In this document: piece by piece, positions 9,832 through 20,239 of the stretch
Layout of the letters: the number at the start of each line of letters is the position of its first letter
How positions within the stretch are numbered: position 1 is the first letter of the stretch
DNA from: Leptospira terpstrae serovar Hualin str. LT 11-33 = ATCC 700639
Lineage (GTDB): Bacteria > Spirochaetota > Leptospiria > Leptospirales > Leptospiraceae
Length of the DNA: 64,000 nt
Direction: 5' to 3'
Assembly (NCBI RefSeq): GCF_000332495.1
Contig: NZ_AOGW02000006.1
Coordinates: 186,001 to 250,000, forward strand
Position numbers and translations under genes: made by a program
Notes under the pieces: model-generated
The model's database searches: none
The model's input: only the letters and a program-made list of their open reading frames with translations
What the model was told of the DNA's origin: nothing

Positions 9832-10671
9832 TTAAAATAGAGAATCTTTACGAAGTCTTTCCACTTCCCATTGGAATGTAGTTTCTCTCAGTTGCGGAGT
9901 ATTTCCTTCCACAGTCCCCACTAGAGAATAACTCGATTCTTTTCCATAAGTATCAGGCAAACGTTTGAGTATAAATTTTCCTGATTTAATGAGTTCAATG
10001 ACATGCAAAAGAAAAGGATCTTTTTCTTTGCGACTCATCTCTTCCATAGAATAATAAAAAGTAGAAAGGCCTTTATAAAACCAATCGATACATTCATTTT
10101 TACCACGAGGCCAAATCTGTTCCAAACGAATTTCCGATTCTTGGACCAGTGACTTTCCAAGGAAGGGTTTTTGTAATACACGGCATTGGGAGTAGATTTC
10201 AAAATTTAAATCTCTATCCCCACCTTTTTCAAAATCCACGCCGATCCAACGAATCCATGATTTTTTTTCCTTAATAGAGAGAGAAGGGATGAGTGCAAAC
10301 AAATACCCCTGGTCTTTAAAGATTCTTTCATGAGCTAAGTGTTCTAAGATCTCCATCGGAATCATGTAATGTCCCTTAGTCCATTCTACAACATAAGGAA
10401 TGGACTCTAATAAAAGATATTCCGGTGGAGTTTCCGAACGTATGATATCTCCAAATTGAGTGAGAATAAATATAAAGGATAATAGTTCCTGACGACTGAG
10501 TCCAGATAGAACACTGACAGAACCACTTAAATTCTGAAGTGCCCTACGAATCATTAGATGTTGTTGGAGTTGGGTTTGGTTTTCAGACAAAATAATCCCT
10601 AGATGTTTTTCAAAATTGCGAAGGCTTGTGCGTTCACAATTTTTAAAATTTCCAGAGATACTAAACGGCAC
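9832..10671 (-). CDS. Conserved-looking hypothetical protein between purD and prfB
   Basis: 279 residues, soluble and rich in Leu, Ile and aromatic residues. No signal peptide, membrane span or motif that I recognise. The start is GTG at 10671, overlapping the purD stop by one base (TAGTG), which argues for re-initiation by ribosomes finishing purD. It has the codon usage and operon position of a real gene. The C-terminus contains YSLVGTVEGNTPQLRETTF. No function is assigned. It may be a Leptospira-specific family. Confidence 0.75.
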   Translation of the reverse strand: MPFSISGNFKNCERTSLRNFEKHLGIILSENQTQLQQHLMIRRALQNLSGSVSVLSGLSRQELLSFIFILTQFGDIIRSETPPEYLLLESIPYVVEWTKGHYMIPMEILEHLAHERIFKDQGYLFALIPSLSIKEKKSWIRWIGVDFEKGGDRDLNFEIYSQCRVLQKPFLGKSLVQESEIRLEQIWPRGKNECIDWFYKGLSTFYYSMEEMSRKEKDPFLLHVIELIKSGKFILKRLPDTYGKESSYSLVGTVEGNTPQLRETTFQWEVERLRKDSLF

Positions 10672-11948
10672 TAGAGGGCTCTCCTACCTATGTCTTTTCT
10701 ATAAAATGTATCTGGTGCTTTGATTTTAGTAAGAAAAGCATAACAATCATTGATTGCATCTTTCAAAGAAACACCAAAAGAAGTGATTCCAAGAATCCTT
10801 CCGCCATTTGCCAAAATTTGATTCTCCTGACGTTTGGTTCCTGCATGGTATACCACCACATTCCCTTCGTTAGATGGAATTTCCAAAGGCATTCCTTTTT
10901 CAGGAGAATCAGGGTAACCTTTTGCCGCAAGTACTACGACAGCAGAAGATCCTTCCTTTAACTTTAAGTTTCGCATTGGAAGATTTCCGATTGCAGAGGT
11001 ATAAAAAATAGGCAAAATATCTTCATCTAACAGGCGAAGAACACATTGTGTTTCTGGATCCCCAAAACGACAATTGAATTCCACTACACTAGGAACTCCT
11101 TCTTTAGTAATCATAAGCCCAACATAAAGAAGTCCTTTGTAAGGATGACCCGATGTTCTAAAATCAGCTAACATTGGTTCAATAACTAGTTCTTTTACTT
11201 TAGAAAGCACTGCATCTGTAACAATTGGTGCTGGGGCATAAGCTCCCATTCCGCCTGTGTTCGGGCCAATGTCTCCATCATAAGCACGTTTGTGGTCTTG
11301 GGCTGCCGGAAGGCACATATACCTTTCCCCATCGGTGATCACAAAAAGGGATGCTTCTTCGCCTTCTAAAAAAGATTCTAAAACTACTTTGTTACCACTT
11401 TCGCCAAACTTTGATTCTAAAAATATCTCATCTAATGCCCGTTTGACTTCCTTGATATCAAAAGCAACTGTGACCCCTTTTCCCGCAGCAAGGCCATCTG
11501 CTTTTACCACCAAAGGTAATATTTCTTTTTGAGCGTAACTCCATGCAGATTCATGGTCAGTAAAAACTGCAAAAGAAGCTGTGGGAACTTTGGCCCTCTT
11601 CATCATCTCTTTGGCAAAATGTTTACTTCCCTCGACTTGCGCACAATAGGCGGAAGGCCCAAAACAAGGGATATTCATTTCCGCACACCAGTCAGAAAGA
11701 CCGTTTACAAGTGGGTCTTCTGGTCCAACAATCACGAGATTTGTTCCCGATGATTTTATATAATCAAAAAATTTTGATTTATCAGTAATAGAAATCTCTG
11801 AAGAACTTACGATTACTTCTTTCGAAAATCCACCGTTCCCCGGAAATACTTTGAGTGATTCCAAAGAATTTGATTTTGAGATAGCATCCGCTAACGCGTG
11901 TTCTCTTCCACCACTTCCAATGAGTAAAACTTTAAATTTATGTTCCAA
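10671..11948 (-). CDS. purD: Phosphoribosylamine-glycine ligase (GAR synthetase)
   Basis: ATP-grasp enzyme of purine synthesis that joins glycine to phosphoribosylamine. 425 residues, a normal length. The N-domain has [14 protein letters not shown]. The ATP-grasp part has [16 protein letters not shown] and the signature [12 protein letters not shown], preceded by [11 protein letters not shown] with metal ligands. The C-terminal domain shows [10 protein letters not shown]. It overlaps valS by 11 bp upstream and the next gene by 1 bp downstream, so it sits inside a tightly packed operon. No other pur genes lie nearby. Confidence 0.95.
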   Translation of the reverse strand: MEHKFKVLLIGSGGREHALADAISKSNSLESLKVFPGNGGFSKEVIVSSSEISITDKSKFFDYIKSSGTNLVIVGPEDPLVNGLSDWCAEMNIPCFGPSAYCAQVEGSKHFAKEMMKRAKVPTASFAVFTDHESAWSYAQKEILPLVVKADGLAAGKGVTVAFDIKEVKRALDEIFLESKFGESGNKVVLESFLEGEEASLFVITDGERYMCLPAAQDHKRAYDGDIGPNTGGMGAYAPAPIVTDAVLSKVKELVIEPMLADFRTSGHPYKGLLYVGLMITKEGVPSVVEFNCRFGDPETQCVLRLLDEDILPIFYTSAIGNLPMRNLKLKEGSSAVVVLAAKGYPDSPEKGMPLEIPSNEGNVVVYHAGTKRQENQILANGGRILGITSFGVSLKDAINDCYAFLTKIKAPDTFYRKDIGRRAL

Positions 11949-14622
11949 TTTTTTCTAAAGCCCTAACCGTACTATCTAGTTTCTCTTTCCATGTGTAGTA
12001 CTTTTCTCTTTCTTTTTCTACAACATCTGGTTTTGCTTTTTCTAAGAAGGCTGGTTTGTTGATTTTATTTTCCAACTTTTCCATTTCCAATTGGATTTGT
12101 TTTTTCTCTTTTTCCAATCGTTGTTTTTCTTTTTCAAAATCAAAAATACCTTCTAATGGAAGGAAAATCTCTCCTATTGAAAAAGCACCGACAGAATCTG
12201 TATTTTTAGCTTCATAAGAATCGATAAATTCCAAACTCTCTGCTTTAGAAAGTTGGAGGATGGATTTGATTTCTCTTTCCATCATCTCTTTTAATTCTTT
12301 ATGATTACATTTTAAGATAACCTTACATTTTTTCTCAGGTTTAACTCCAAGTTCTGCACGCATATTGCGAATCTTGGTAATGATTTCACGAACCAGTTCC
12401 ATTCGAACCACTGCAGGTGAAGAATCAGAAACCCCATACGGTTTTGGAAATTCAGTTTTTGCAAGTTCAGTTGAATCAAGTAATGAATGAATTTCTTCCG
12501 TAATAAAAGGCATAAACGGATGAAGAAGTCCCAGCGATTTTTTTAACACGCTGATAAGGACGAGTCTTGCTTTTTCTTGTGATTCAGGGGTTACATTCCC
12601 ATACACGCGAGCTTTGGTTAATTCCAAATACCAATCGCAAAAAGATCCCCAGACAAAATCATAAATGGAATTTGCCATTTCAAAAAAATGATAATCGGAA
12701 TATGCTTTTTCATAACGTAAAAGCATTTGATCAAATTCATTCAAAATCCAAAGGTCAGTGTCTTCCAAAGTTTTGATTTCAGGTTCTTTGGCAGTGAATT
12801 CTTCCGGAAGGTTCATGAAAATAAACCGACTCGAATTCCAAATTTTATTACAGAAGGATCTATAACCATCTAACCTGGATTCGTCGAAAAGAATGTCCTT
12901 TCCTTCTGGTAATACGGCTGCGAGGAAAAAACGAAACGAATCGGTTCCGTATTTACTCATCATGTCTAATGGATCGACTACGTTGCCTAGTGACTTACTG
13001 AACTTCTTTCCATCTTTATCACGAACAAGTCCATGGATGAGAACTTTCTGAAACGGAACATCACCCATAAATTTCAGACCGTTCATAATCATCCGTGCTA
13101 CCCAGAAAAAGATAATATCAAACCCGGTGACTAAAACTGATGTAGGATAATATTTTTTGAGTTCTTCGGAATTTTCAGGCCAACCAAAAACAGTAAATGG
13201 CCAAAGTCCGGAAGAAAACCAAGTATCAAGAACGTCTTCATCTTGTTTGATGGTATCTTTTGTAACAGAAATTCCTTTTTTGGAAAATAGCGTTACTGCT
13301 TCCTCAATGGATTCTGCAACCACCATATCTCCGTTTGGTGCATAATAAGCAGGGATTCGATGTCCCCACCAAAGTTGGCGAGAGATACACCAATCACGGA
13401 TATTTTCCATCCATTCAAAGTATGTTTTTTCCCACATCTTGGGTTGGAACTGAACCTTCCCAGTTTTTACTACTTCAATGGCGGGTTTTGCTAGGGATTC
13501 AATTTTCACAAACCACTGAGTCGATAACAACGGTTCAATGACCGCTCCCCCTCTTTGGTTGTGGCCGACACTATGGATGTGGGTTTCTATTTTTTCAATA
13601 TAACCACCGGACTCGAGTTCTTCTACAACTCGTTTACGGGCTTCAAACCGATCGAGACCATTGTATTTTCCTGTTTGTTCATTCAATGTCCCATCCAAAT
13701 TCATAATATTGATAGGAGTTAAATGCAAACGAAGCCCAGCTTCATAGTCATTGATATCATGAGCTGGAGTGATTTTCACAAGTCCTGAACCAAATTCTTT
13801 ATCCACAAAAGAATCGAATAAAACAGGAATTTCCTTTCCAGCAATTGGCAAATACACAAATTTATCTTTTAGTTCCGCATAACGGACATCATCTGGATGT
13901 GCGCAGACGGCAACGTCACCAAACATTGTTTCTGGTCTTGTGGTTGCTACGACGATGTATTCGCCTTTGGAAAGTGTTTTCGGATCTTTTGATTTAAATT
14001 CTGCTTTAGGATATTTAACATGATAGAGTTTGCCTTGTTTTTCTTTATACTCTACTTCGATATCGGAAATGGCAGTTTTAGTCACAGGGCACCAGTTGAT
14101 AATCCGTTCACCACGATAAATCAAACCTTCATCATACAAACTGCGAAACACTTTGATGACTGCTTTGGATAGACCTTCATCAAACGTAAATCTTTCACGA
14201 GACCAATCTACCGATTCACCGAGTAACCGTTGTTGTTTGGCAATCATTCCACCGGAATGAGCTTTCCACTCCCAAACTTTTTCAATAAAACCTTCGCGTG
14301 TAAAATCGGTTCTAGACTTTCCTTCTTTCGCTAGCTCCCTTTCTACAACCACTTGTGTTGCAATTCCCGCATGGTCCATTCCAGGAACCCAAACTACATT
14401 TTTCCCTTTTTTACGTTCAATACGAATGATGATGTCTTGGATGGTATGATTGAGTGCATGCCCAATATGTAAGTTTCCTGTAACGTTGGGAGGAGGAATG
14501 ACGATCGAAAATGTTTCTTTGCGAGTTGAGTCAGGGACAAAGGTTTTTTTTTCTTCCCAGGTTTGTATCCATTTGGGCTCTACGGATTCGGGATCATAAC
14601 GGTCAGGTAGCTGTGATTTCAT
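11938..14622 (-). CDS. valS: Valyl-tRNA synthetase
   Basis: Class I aminoacyl-tRNA synthetase charging tRNA-Val. 894 residues. The HIGH motif is in NLHIGHALN (H52-IGH55) and the KMSKS loop reads KFSKSLGN. The editing domain contains [10 protein letters not shown] and HPDD. The last 70 residues are a charged coiled coil ([13 protein letters not shown]), the tRNA-binding arm typical of ValRS. It is first in a minus-strand operon leading to purD. Upstream (14623-14740) I see a small hairpin, CTTTAC/GTAAAG at 14644-14663, but no T-box consensus. Confidence 0.96.
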   Translation of the reverse strand: MKSQLPDRYDPESVEPKWIQTWEEKKTFVPDSTRKETFSIVIPPPNVTGNLHIGHALNHTIQDIIIRIERKKGKNVVWVPGMDHAGIATQVVVERELAKEGKSRTDFTREGFIEKVWEWKAHSGGMIAKQQRLLGESVDWSRERFTFDEGLSKAVIKVFRSLYDEGLIYRGERIINWCPVTKTAISDIEVEYKEKQGKLYHVKYPKAEFKSKDPKTLSKGEYIVVATTRPETMFGDVAVCAHPDDVRYAELKDKFVYLPIAGKEIPVLFDSFVDKEFGSGLVKITPAHDINDYEAGLRLHLTPINIMNLDGTLNEQTGKYNGLDRFEARKRVVEELESGGYIEKIETHIHSVGHNQRGGAVIEPLLSTQWFVKIESLAKPAIEVVKTGKVQFQPKMWEKTYFEWMENIRDWCISRQLWWGHRIPAYYAPNGDMVVAESIEEAVTLFSKKGISVTKDTIKQDEDVLDTWFSSGLWPFTVFGWPENSEELKKYYPTSVLVTGFDIIFFWVARMIMNGLKFMGDVPFQKVLIHGLVRDKDGKKFSKSLGNVVDPLDMMSKYGTDSFRFFLAAVLPEGKDILFDESRLDGYRSFCNKIWNSSRFIFMNLPEEFTAKEPEIKTLEDTDLWILNEFDQMLLRYEKAYSDYHFFEMANSIYDFVWGSFCDWYLELTKARVYGNVTPESQEKARLVLISVLKKSLGLLHPFMPFITEEIHSLLDSTELAKTEFPKPYGVSDSSPAVVRMELVREIITKIRNMRAELGVKPEKKCKVILKCNHKELKEMMEREIKSILQLSKAESLEFIDSYEAKNTDSVGAFSIGEIFLPLEGIFDFEKEKQRLEKEKKQIQLEMEKLENKINKPAFLEKAKPDVVEKEREKYYTWKEKLDSTVRALEKIGT

Positions 14623-14740
14623 AGGGTCTTTGGATTTCTTGCACTTTACTATGTTTCGTAAAGAGTTTAGGGGTCAAGGATGAAACAGCTACCATCAGGT
14701 TCGCATTGACAGAAAGGGGAGGCAAAAGAATCTGGTTGGC

Positions 14741-14890
14741 ATGAACGCAAAAACAGCAAAAATCCTCGGCAAATATGCAACCTTCAAAGGTGTTTCAGAA
14801 AAACAATTGAAACGCGATTGGTTGTCTCTTTCCCATATCGATAAAGATAAAAAAAGACAAGAAATTCTCAAAGAAATCGCTAAGAAATAA
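14741..14890 (+). CDS. Small basic protein of 49 residues
   Basis: A short ORF starting MNAKTAKILGKYATFKG and ending KEIAKK, rich in Lys and mostly helical by composition. AGGGGAGG at 14715-14722 is a strong ribosome-binding sequence, but 18 bases from the ATG, which is long. A CTG at 14732 in the same frame would have better spacing. A clean intrinsic terminator (14896-14920) follows the stop by 5 bases, which supports this being a separately expressed gene. Function unknown. Confidence 0.6.
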   Translation: MNAKTAKILGKYATFKGVSEKQLKRDWLSLSHIDKDKKRQEILKEIAKK

Positions 14891-14895
14891 AACAT

Positions 14896-14920
14896 GCGGA
14901 AGTTTCCTTCCGCTCTTTTT
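14896..14920 (+). terminator. Rho-independent terminator of the 49-residue ORF
   Basis: A perfect 7-bp stem GCGGAAG / CTTCCGC (14896-14902 and 14907-14913) with a 4-base loop, followed by TCTTTTT. It lies between the small ORF and the thioredoxin-like gene. A start codon at 14894 would place this hairpin inside the coding sequence, so the thioredoxin-like gene most likely begins at 14921, directly after the T-tract. It could also act as an attenuator of the downstream gene. Confidence 0.75.
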
Positions 14921-15367
14921 ATGGAACGAAAGTTTCGAATTCTAATCATTTTCTTTTTTCTTGGATTCTCCTTCACTACCCTCTCTCATTGCTCTAAACA
15001 AAGTGACATAATACTTTCCCAATACCAAGAGAGTTTGGCTTTGGCAAAAGACTCAAACCGCAAACTCATTATAGTTTTTGGTGCCGATTGGTGTCCTGAC
15101 TGCAATGCATTAGATGGGATCTTCAAAGAACCAGAACCAAAAGCCCTACTCTCTCAAAATTTCCTCGTCTTTAAAGTAGATGTTGGTCGCTTCGATAAAA
15201 ACTTAAGTCTAAACGATACACTTGGCAATCCCATCCAAAATGGAATTCCTGCTTTGGTTGTCATCGACCCTTCGGGAAAAATTCTTACCTCCACCAAGGG
15301 AGGAGAATTCTCTAACGCAAGTAAGATGACAAAAGAACAAGTGTTAGAATATTTACACCATCTTTAG
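14921..15367 (+). CDS. Exported thioredoxin-fold protein with CPDC motif
   Basis: 148 residues from ATG 14921. A start at 14894 is also open but would translate through a terminator hairpin. The N-terminus is a signal sequence (about residues 4-20) ending LSHC, which could be a loose spirochaetal lipobox, although His before Cys is unusual. The thioredoxin motif is GADWCPDCNAL, with GIPALVVIDPSGK carrying the cis-Pro loop. CPDC is typical of DsbD-gamma/thioredoxin_7-type envelope redox proteins. It probably acts in the periplasm or attached to a membrane. A second exported protein follows 91 bp downstream (from its likely start). Confidence 0.82.
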   Translation: MERKFRILIIFFFLGFSFTTLSHCSKQSDIILSQYQESLALAKDSNRKLIIVFGADWCPDCNALDGIFKEPEPKALLSQNFLVFKVDVGRFDKNLSLNDTLGNPIQNGIPALVVIDPSGKILTSTKGGEFSNASKMTKEQVLEYLHHL

Positions 15368-15458
15368 GAGAAGGTTTGTTTTAAACAATCCACCAGCAAT
15401 TATGCAACCATCAGATTCCCAACTAACAAAGTTTTTATTCACAAAAAAAATAAAAACT

Positions 15459-15968
15459 ATGATCCAATACTCGCTCTACTTATTTACTTTTCTTTTAACA
15501 ATTTCTCTTTCTGCGGAAGAAATCACAACTCCTACTTTAGTTGTTGGGAGTCCACTACCCGAAATCAATTATACAAACCAATGGGAAGAACCAAGTCCCA
15601 TTCCAAAAGAAACCACAAAGGTATTATTCATTTCAGATATGGATGCAAGTAAAATCATCCACCCTATCTTAGAAAAAGAAGGAAAAGGATATTTGGAATC
15701 CAAACAAGCCGTGCTTATTTCTGATATCCATAGAATGCCATCCCTTATTACAAAATTTGTGGCATTACCCAAAATGAAATCCTATCCGTACACTCTACGT
15801 TTGGTGAGAGAAGAAACAGTAGCCGATCCAATTCCTAGAACCAAAGGATCTATTACCCTCATCAACTTAAAAGAAGGAAAGATTATTAAGATCCAAATCA
15901 CAAACTTGGAATCAGAAATCCGTGCCTTTTTAGAAGTACAAGAGAAACCTAGTAAATCCGGTCGTTAA
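15459..15968 (+). CDS. Exported protein of unknown function, possibly thioredoxin-like fold
   Basis: The frame opens at ATG 15402, but the hydrophobic signal peptide begins at ATG 15459 (MIQYSLYLFTFLL, ending SLSAEE), so I choose the latter; this gives 169 residues. The mature part begins VVGSPLPEINYTNQW and continues TKVLFISDMDAS, an arrangement reminiscent of peroxiredoxin/YtfJ-like folds. There is no Cys pair, so redox activity is not supported. Its position after an exported thioredoxin is the only context. Function unknown. Confidence 0.7.
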   Translation: MIQYSLYLFTFLLTISLSAEEITTPTLVVGSPLPEINYTNQWEEPSPIPKETTKVLFISDMDASKIIHPILEKEGKGYLESKQAVLISDIHRMPSLITKFVALPKMKSYPYTLRLVREETVADPIPRTKGSITLINLKEGKIIKIQITNLESEIRAFLEVQEKPSKSGR

Positions 15969-16089
15969 ACACTGAATATGTGTCAAATGATCGTTTTTTT
16001 TCCTTAGAAATGTAAAATCTTCTTGATAACGACGTTCTCTATTCACAAAATCTCTCCCTGAACCTATCTTAAGTAGCGAGAGAAATACT

Positions 16090-17508
16090 ATGGCACTTCC
16101 TAAAGTTTGTGTAATTGGCGCAGGATCCTCCGGAATCACAGTCATTAAATCTTTGAAGGAACACGGAATTCCTTTTGATTGTTATGAAAAAGGAAGTGAT
16201 GTAGGAGGTAACTGGCGTTACAAAAACGACAATGGACTCAGTAATATTTACAAGTCGCTTCATATTAATACCCATAGAGATCGGATGGAATACCGCGACT
16301 ATCCGATGCCAACCAACTATCCCGATTATCCAAACCACGATCCCATCCAAAAATACTTTTTATCTTACGTAGACCACTATGGTCTACGCAAACACATCCA
16401 ATTCAAAAATGGAGTGAAAAAAGCAGAACGAACAGAAGAGGGAATTTGGAAAATCACTCCCGAAAAAGGACCTACCAAATACTATGATGTGTTAGTTGTC
16501 GCCAATGGGCACCATTGGAGTGAACGTTGGCCGGACCCCGCCTTTCCTGGTAAATTTTCTGGTCAAATTATGCACTCTCACTCCTATGTTGACCCAAAAA
16601 CGCCCGTTAATTGCGAAGGTAAAAATGTCGTAGTTCTTGGAATGGGAAATAGTGCGATGGATATCTCAGTTGAGTTATCTAGACCCGGTGTTGCGAAAAA
16701 AGTTTTTTTGTCTGCAAGACGCGGTGCTTATGTCATTCCTAACTATCTATTTGGAAAACCTTTAGATAAACTAACAGAATATACACCACATTGGGTTCCG
16801 TTTTTTATCCAACAAACACTGGCTCACCTTCTCATCCGGTTCGGTGTCGGAAAAATGGAAGACTTTGGATTACCAAAACCAGATCATAAGTTTGGATCCG
16901 CTCACCCAACCATCTCTCAAGATTTACTCGTAAGACTTGGTAGAGGAGATATCAAACCAAAACCAGTGATTACTGAACTCAAAGGTAAAAAAATAGCTTT
17001 TGCTGATGGAACAGAAGAGGATGCGGATGTTCTCATTTATTGCACTGGATACAATATCAAGTTTCCATTCTTTGATGAGAATTTTTTATCTGCTCCCAAT
17101 AACTACATTCCTCTTTTCTATAAAATGATGAAACCGGGAATCAATGATTTATTTTTTGTAGGCCTTATGCAACCGTTAGGTGCCATTATGCCACTTGCTG
17201 AATGCCAAGGTAAGTGGATTGCCCAATATCTCACGGGAAACTATCAAATGCCTTCTAAGGAAGAAATGGAAAAGGCAATTGAAAAGGATCAAAAAGATAT
17301 GAAAAAAAGGTATGTGAGTAGCACTCGCCATACCATCCAAGTGGATTACGATACCTTCATCTACAATATGAAAGAGGAAATGGCTGCGGGTAAAAAAAGA
17401 GCGGCTAAACTCGGAAACCATTTGCCAATCGAAGCACGAGCAGGATTGTTTTCGGAAGGCCGAAATGAAACTGCAAAATTCTCAAAAAAGAAATTGGTTC
17501 GCAAGTAA
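16090..17508 (+). CDS. Flavin-containing monooxygenase
   Basis: FAD- and NADPH-dependent monooxygenase of the FMO/Baeyer-Villiger group, oxidising N-, S- or carbonyl substrates. 472 residues. The FAD fingerprint is VIGAGSSG (9-16). The FMO signature FSGQIMHSHSY fits FxGxxxHxxxY, and the NADPH fingerprint is VLGMGNSAMD. The later YCTGYN matches the conserved ATG-like motif. The substrate cannot be told. Its last 44 bases overlap the start of an M23 peptidase gene in another frame. No signal peptide, so cytoplasmic. Confidence 0.88.
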   Translation: MALPKVCVIGAGSSGITVIKSLKEHGIPFDCYEKGSDVGGNWRYKNDNGLSNIYKSLHINTHRDRMEYRDYPMPTNYPDYPNHDPIQKYFLSYVDHYGLRKHIQFKNGVKKAERTEEGIWKITPEKGPTKYYDVLVVANGHHWSERWPDPAFPGKFSGQIMHSHSYVDPKTPVNCEGKNVVVLGMGNSAMDISVELSRPGVAKKVFLSARRGAYVIPNYLFGKPLDKLTEYTPHWVPFFIQQTLAHLLIRFGVGKMEDFGLPKPDHKFGSAHPTISQDLLVRLGRGDIKPKPVITELKGKKIAFADGTEEDADVLIYCTGYNIKFPFFDENFLSAPNNYIPLFYKMMKPGINDLFFVGLMQPLGAIMPLAECQGKWIAQYLTGNYQMPSKEEMEKAIEKDQKDMKKRYVSSTRHTIQVDYDTFIYNMKEEMAAGKKRAAKLGNHLPIEARAGLFSEGRNETAKFSKKKLVRK

Positions 17509-18232
17509 AAAGACTCTAAGTTTATTCCTCACAACCTGTCTTTCTATCTGCGGGACAGGTTGTGTTTCCAAAGGTTACTCCTACCAAGGAAACCCACTCT
17601 TCGGATGGATGGAATCCTCTGGTGAAATTCGTGCGACAGATCCTTATCCTATTTTAAAAAGATATCCCTCCTTCCAAGCCACAGATTTCGAATTTCCAGT
17701 CGGTGGAAAGTATGCCGAAGGATATTATTTAGCTCAAAAATTTGGTGCCGAGAATGGAAAGTTCGGTGGCCGAAAACATCTTGGGGAAGATTGGAATTCC
17801 ATTACTGGTGGAGATACCGATTATGCGGCCCCTGTTTATGCGTTTGGGAATGGGGTTGTTTCGGAAATCGCTGACTACGGTGGTGGTTGGGGGAAAGTTG
17901 TTCGCATCGTACACCACCACAATGTAGGCAATGGGGATTTTTGGTTTTTAGAAACAGTCTATGCCCACCTCCATACAATCGACGTAGAACCGGGACAATT
18001 GGTAAAAAAAACAGAATGGATTGGAACGATTGGTGATGCGGGAGGAAATTATCCTGCCCATTTACATTTCGAACTTCGTTCGGTCATCGGTGCTTCGTTA
18101 GGTGGAGGTTATGGATTAAAAACAGAAGGGTTTTTGCCACCCACTCGGTGGCTGATGCAGTATGGGCCAAAAGAAAAATCCTTTTCTGAGGATAGTTTTC
18201 ATTATCTAATCGAAAAAGGGGGAACTCTCTAA
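17465..18232 (+). CDS. M23-family peptidase, probable lipoprotein
   Basis: 255 residues. A basic N-terminus and hydrophobic stretch end in GTGC (Cys33), consistent with a lipoprotein signal. The LytM-type catalytic domain has H105xxxD109 (HLGEDW), YAHLH and H199xH201 (PAHLHFELR), so all zinc ligands are present and the enzyme is probably an active peptidoglycan endopeptidase. The start lies 44 bases inside the FMO gene. A later start would lose the signal peptide, so the overlap is probably real. Confidence 0.85.
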   Translation: MKLQNSQKRNWFASKKTLSLFLTTCLSICGTGCVSKGYSYQGNPLFGWMESSGEIRATDPYPILKRYPSFQATDFEFPVGGKYAEGYYLAQKFGAENGKFGGRKHLGEDWNSITGGDTDYAAPVYAFGNGVVSEIADYGGGWGKVVRIVHHHNVGNGDFWFLETVYAHLHTIDVEPGQLVKKTEWIGTIGDAGGNYPAHLHFELRSVIGASLGGGYGLKTEGFLPPTRWLMQYGPKEKSFSEDSFHYLIEKGGTL

Positions 18233-18255
18233 TCGGTTATTTTTAATATACGAAT

Positions 18256-18594
18256 TTAATAACTGCTGATAAAACCCAACACTTCGTCTTCTTTCTCAGC
18301 ATTTGTGTCATAAAAATTACAATGGATCTCATACAGAGGTTCGTTCCCGACCTTTTCACATTTCAAAGTTTTCACAAGAAAGTCGACAGAACCTGTCATT
18401 GAAATCATTTTTAAGGAAACTTTTAATATAGAAGGCACTTCTATGTCATAAGGGTGGAAAAACATAATCCCCCGAGCACTGATATGTTTTTTAGAATCAT
18501 AATCCTTGAGATGTTCCAATTGAACTTCAAATGTGGATGGAATTTCTGTATAATGATTTGGTTTCATAGTCTTAGTGTATACTGCAACAAACAT
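18256..18594 (-). CDS. PilZ-like small protein
   Basis: 112 residues; an alternative start at ATG 18567 would give 103. The pattern HISARGIMFFHPYDIEVPSILKVSLKM resembles the beta-barrel of PilZ domains. The c-di-GMP contact motif RxxxR is not visible, and D/NxSxxG appears as HISARG, so nucleotide binding is doubtful. Convergent with the M23 gene. The family call is inference from pattern only. Confidence 0.55.
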   Translation of the reverse strand: MFVAVYTKTMKPNHYTEIPSTFEVQLEHLKDYDSKKHISARGIMFFHPYDIEVPSILKVSLKMISMTGSVDFLVKTLKCEKVGNEPLYEIHCNFYDTNAEKEDEVLGFISSY

Positions 18595-18646
18595 AGTATC
18601 ATTGAACTCTCATTCAATTACTATTTTATTACGTTCCTATAAATCT

Positions 18647-20239
18647 TTATGCAAAAATGATATTAAACCCTGCAAGAAGCACAATAAGTCCAACACCCCA
18701 TGCTAAAATCCGTGGATCCCAAAATGGATTTGTTTTATCCCGATCTGAATAGATCAAACCATGAAGATCCTTAGTTGTATCCTCTTTTTCTATATAACTC
18801 ACAATGACCATGGTTAGAAAACAGACCAAACCAGAGTAAATGGCACCGTAAAAATTAGAGACCATATCCGATTTATAATGTAAAATCTCTAATGAGTAAA
18901 GGATAAAGTGAACTAATCCACTTCCTGTTCCGAGTAACATACCGTAAAAAGCACTCCAACCGGATGCACGTTTCCAAAACATCCCTAACAAAAATATCGA
19001 AATAAGAGGTGCATTAAAAAAAGAAAAGAGGAGTTGGATGTAGTTCATTATATTCTCAAACTGCATAGCTATGTAAGATGCAAAAATGGCAAATATGATA
19101 GCAAACATTGTAGAACGTTTTCCGATCTTTAAATAATCTTTATCCTCTTTATTTTTGCTTATGTATGTTTGATAGATATCATAAGTAAAAATAGTATTCA
19201 TCGCGGTGATGGAACTGGACATGCCCGCCATAAATGCAGCAAGGAGTGCTGTAGTTCCAAGACCTAACATTCCGGAAGGATAAAAATTCTTAAGTAATAT
19301 TAAAAAACTTTTATTGTATTCTCCATTCATCTCCTTTGAAAATTCCGTTAAAGCAATTAAACCGGGGATCACAGTTAAAAATGGTAAAAACAATTTGAAC
19401 ATAGCTCCGATGAGAGGAGTTCTTCTTGCAGCACGGTAATCTTTAGCCGCCATGGCTCTTTGCACTTCAGTAAATCCACAAGTCCAATAAGAAAAAGATA
19501 ATACAAAACCAAGTCCCACAGTGACACTTAACAAATCCCATCCAAGTTCATTTTGTCCACTCACAAGTCCTTGCCACATATGTTTGTGCGAATTAGGAAC
19601 TTTTTGCAAAAGTCCATCCCAGCCACCTAACCTTGTCAATCCGATGATTACTAGTGGGAACAAACCTAGAACTGTTAAAAAAAATTGCATTACTTCCGTA
19701 TAAATGGAAGAACTGAGTCCCCCAAAATAAGTATAAACCAAAACAATCCCTGCACTAAATAAAATGGAAAGGTGAGGATTCCAACCAAACATCGTTTCAA
19801 ATACCAAAGACAAAGAATAAAGATAAATTCCTGAGCCAAGCGCAAGGGATAATAAAGTAATCAGTGAATTAACTAAATGGGCAGGCCTGTTAAAACGATA
19901 ACGTAAGTATTCAGGAACACTTCTAATCTTTGAGGAGTAATAAAATGGCATCATAAAGATCCCAAGAAAGATCATTCCGGGAATGGCACCTAAATAGTAA
20001 AAATGAAAGGTTAAAAATCCATATTCTGCCCCACTGGCACTCATCCCTAACAATTCTAAGGCGGAAATATTGGCAGAGATAAAGGCAATTCCCGTAATCC
20101 AGCTAGGGATCTTACGACCTGCAAGAAGGAAATCACTCGATTGGTTCATGGATTTTTTGAGTAAAACTCCAATCACAACCATAAACCCAACAAAGACCAA
20201 AAGGATGAGATAATCGATGGGGGAAAGGGTTACGAACAT
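18647..20239 (-). CDS. Sodium:solute symporter (SSS/SLC5 family)
   Basis: Inner-membrane Na+-coupled transporter. 530 residues with about 13-14 membrane spans. Starts with YLILLVFVGFMVVIGV and contains SSDFLLAGRKIPSW and ISANISALELLGMSASG, hallmark segments of SSS proteins near the Na+ site. GMSSSITAMNTIFTYDIYQ corresponds to the conserved TM8 Na2-site serines. Bacterial members carry sugars, proline, acetate or sialic acid. The substrate cannot be told. It stands alone, divergent from the 20.4-kb element. Confidence 0.9.
   Translation of the reverse strand: MFVTLSPIDYLILLVFVGFMVVIGVLLKKSMNQSSDFLLAGRKIPSWITGIAFISANISALELLGMSASGAEYGFLTFHFYYLGAIPGMIFLGIFMMPFYYSSKIRSVPEYLRYRFNRPAHLVNSLITLLSLALGSGIYLYSLSLVFETMFGWNPHLSILFSAGIVLVYTYFGGLSSSIYTEVMQFFLTVLGLFPLVIIGLTRLGGWDGLLQKVPNSHKHMWQGLVSGQNELGWDLLSVTVGLGFVLSFSYWTCGFTEVQRAMAAKDYRAARRTPLIGAMFKLFLPFLTVIPGLIALTEFSKEMNGEYNKSFLILLKNFYPSGMLGLGTTALLAAFMAGMSSSITAMNTIFTYDIYQTYISKNKEDKDYLKIGKRSTMFAIIFAIFASYIAMQFENIMNYIQLLFSFFNAPLISIFLLGMFWKRASGWSAFYGMLLGTGSGLVHFILYSLEILHYKSDMVSNFYGAIYSGLVCFLTMVIVSYIEKEDTTKDLHGLIYSDRDKTNPFWDPRILAWGVGLIVLLAGFNIIFA

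Noticed and set aside
14623..14740. T-box leader of valS
   Set aside because: The small CTTTAC/GTAAAG hairpin lacks the T-box consensus and a specifier/terminator arrangement, and no such leaders are expected in spirochaetes.
14894..14920. Upstream start (ATG 14894) for the thioredoxin-like gene
   Set aside because: Would translate the terminator hairpin, and the extension lacks signal-peptide character; ATG 14921 is better.
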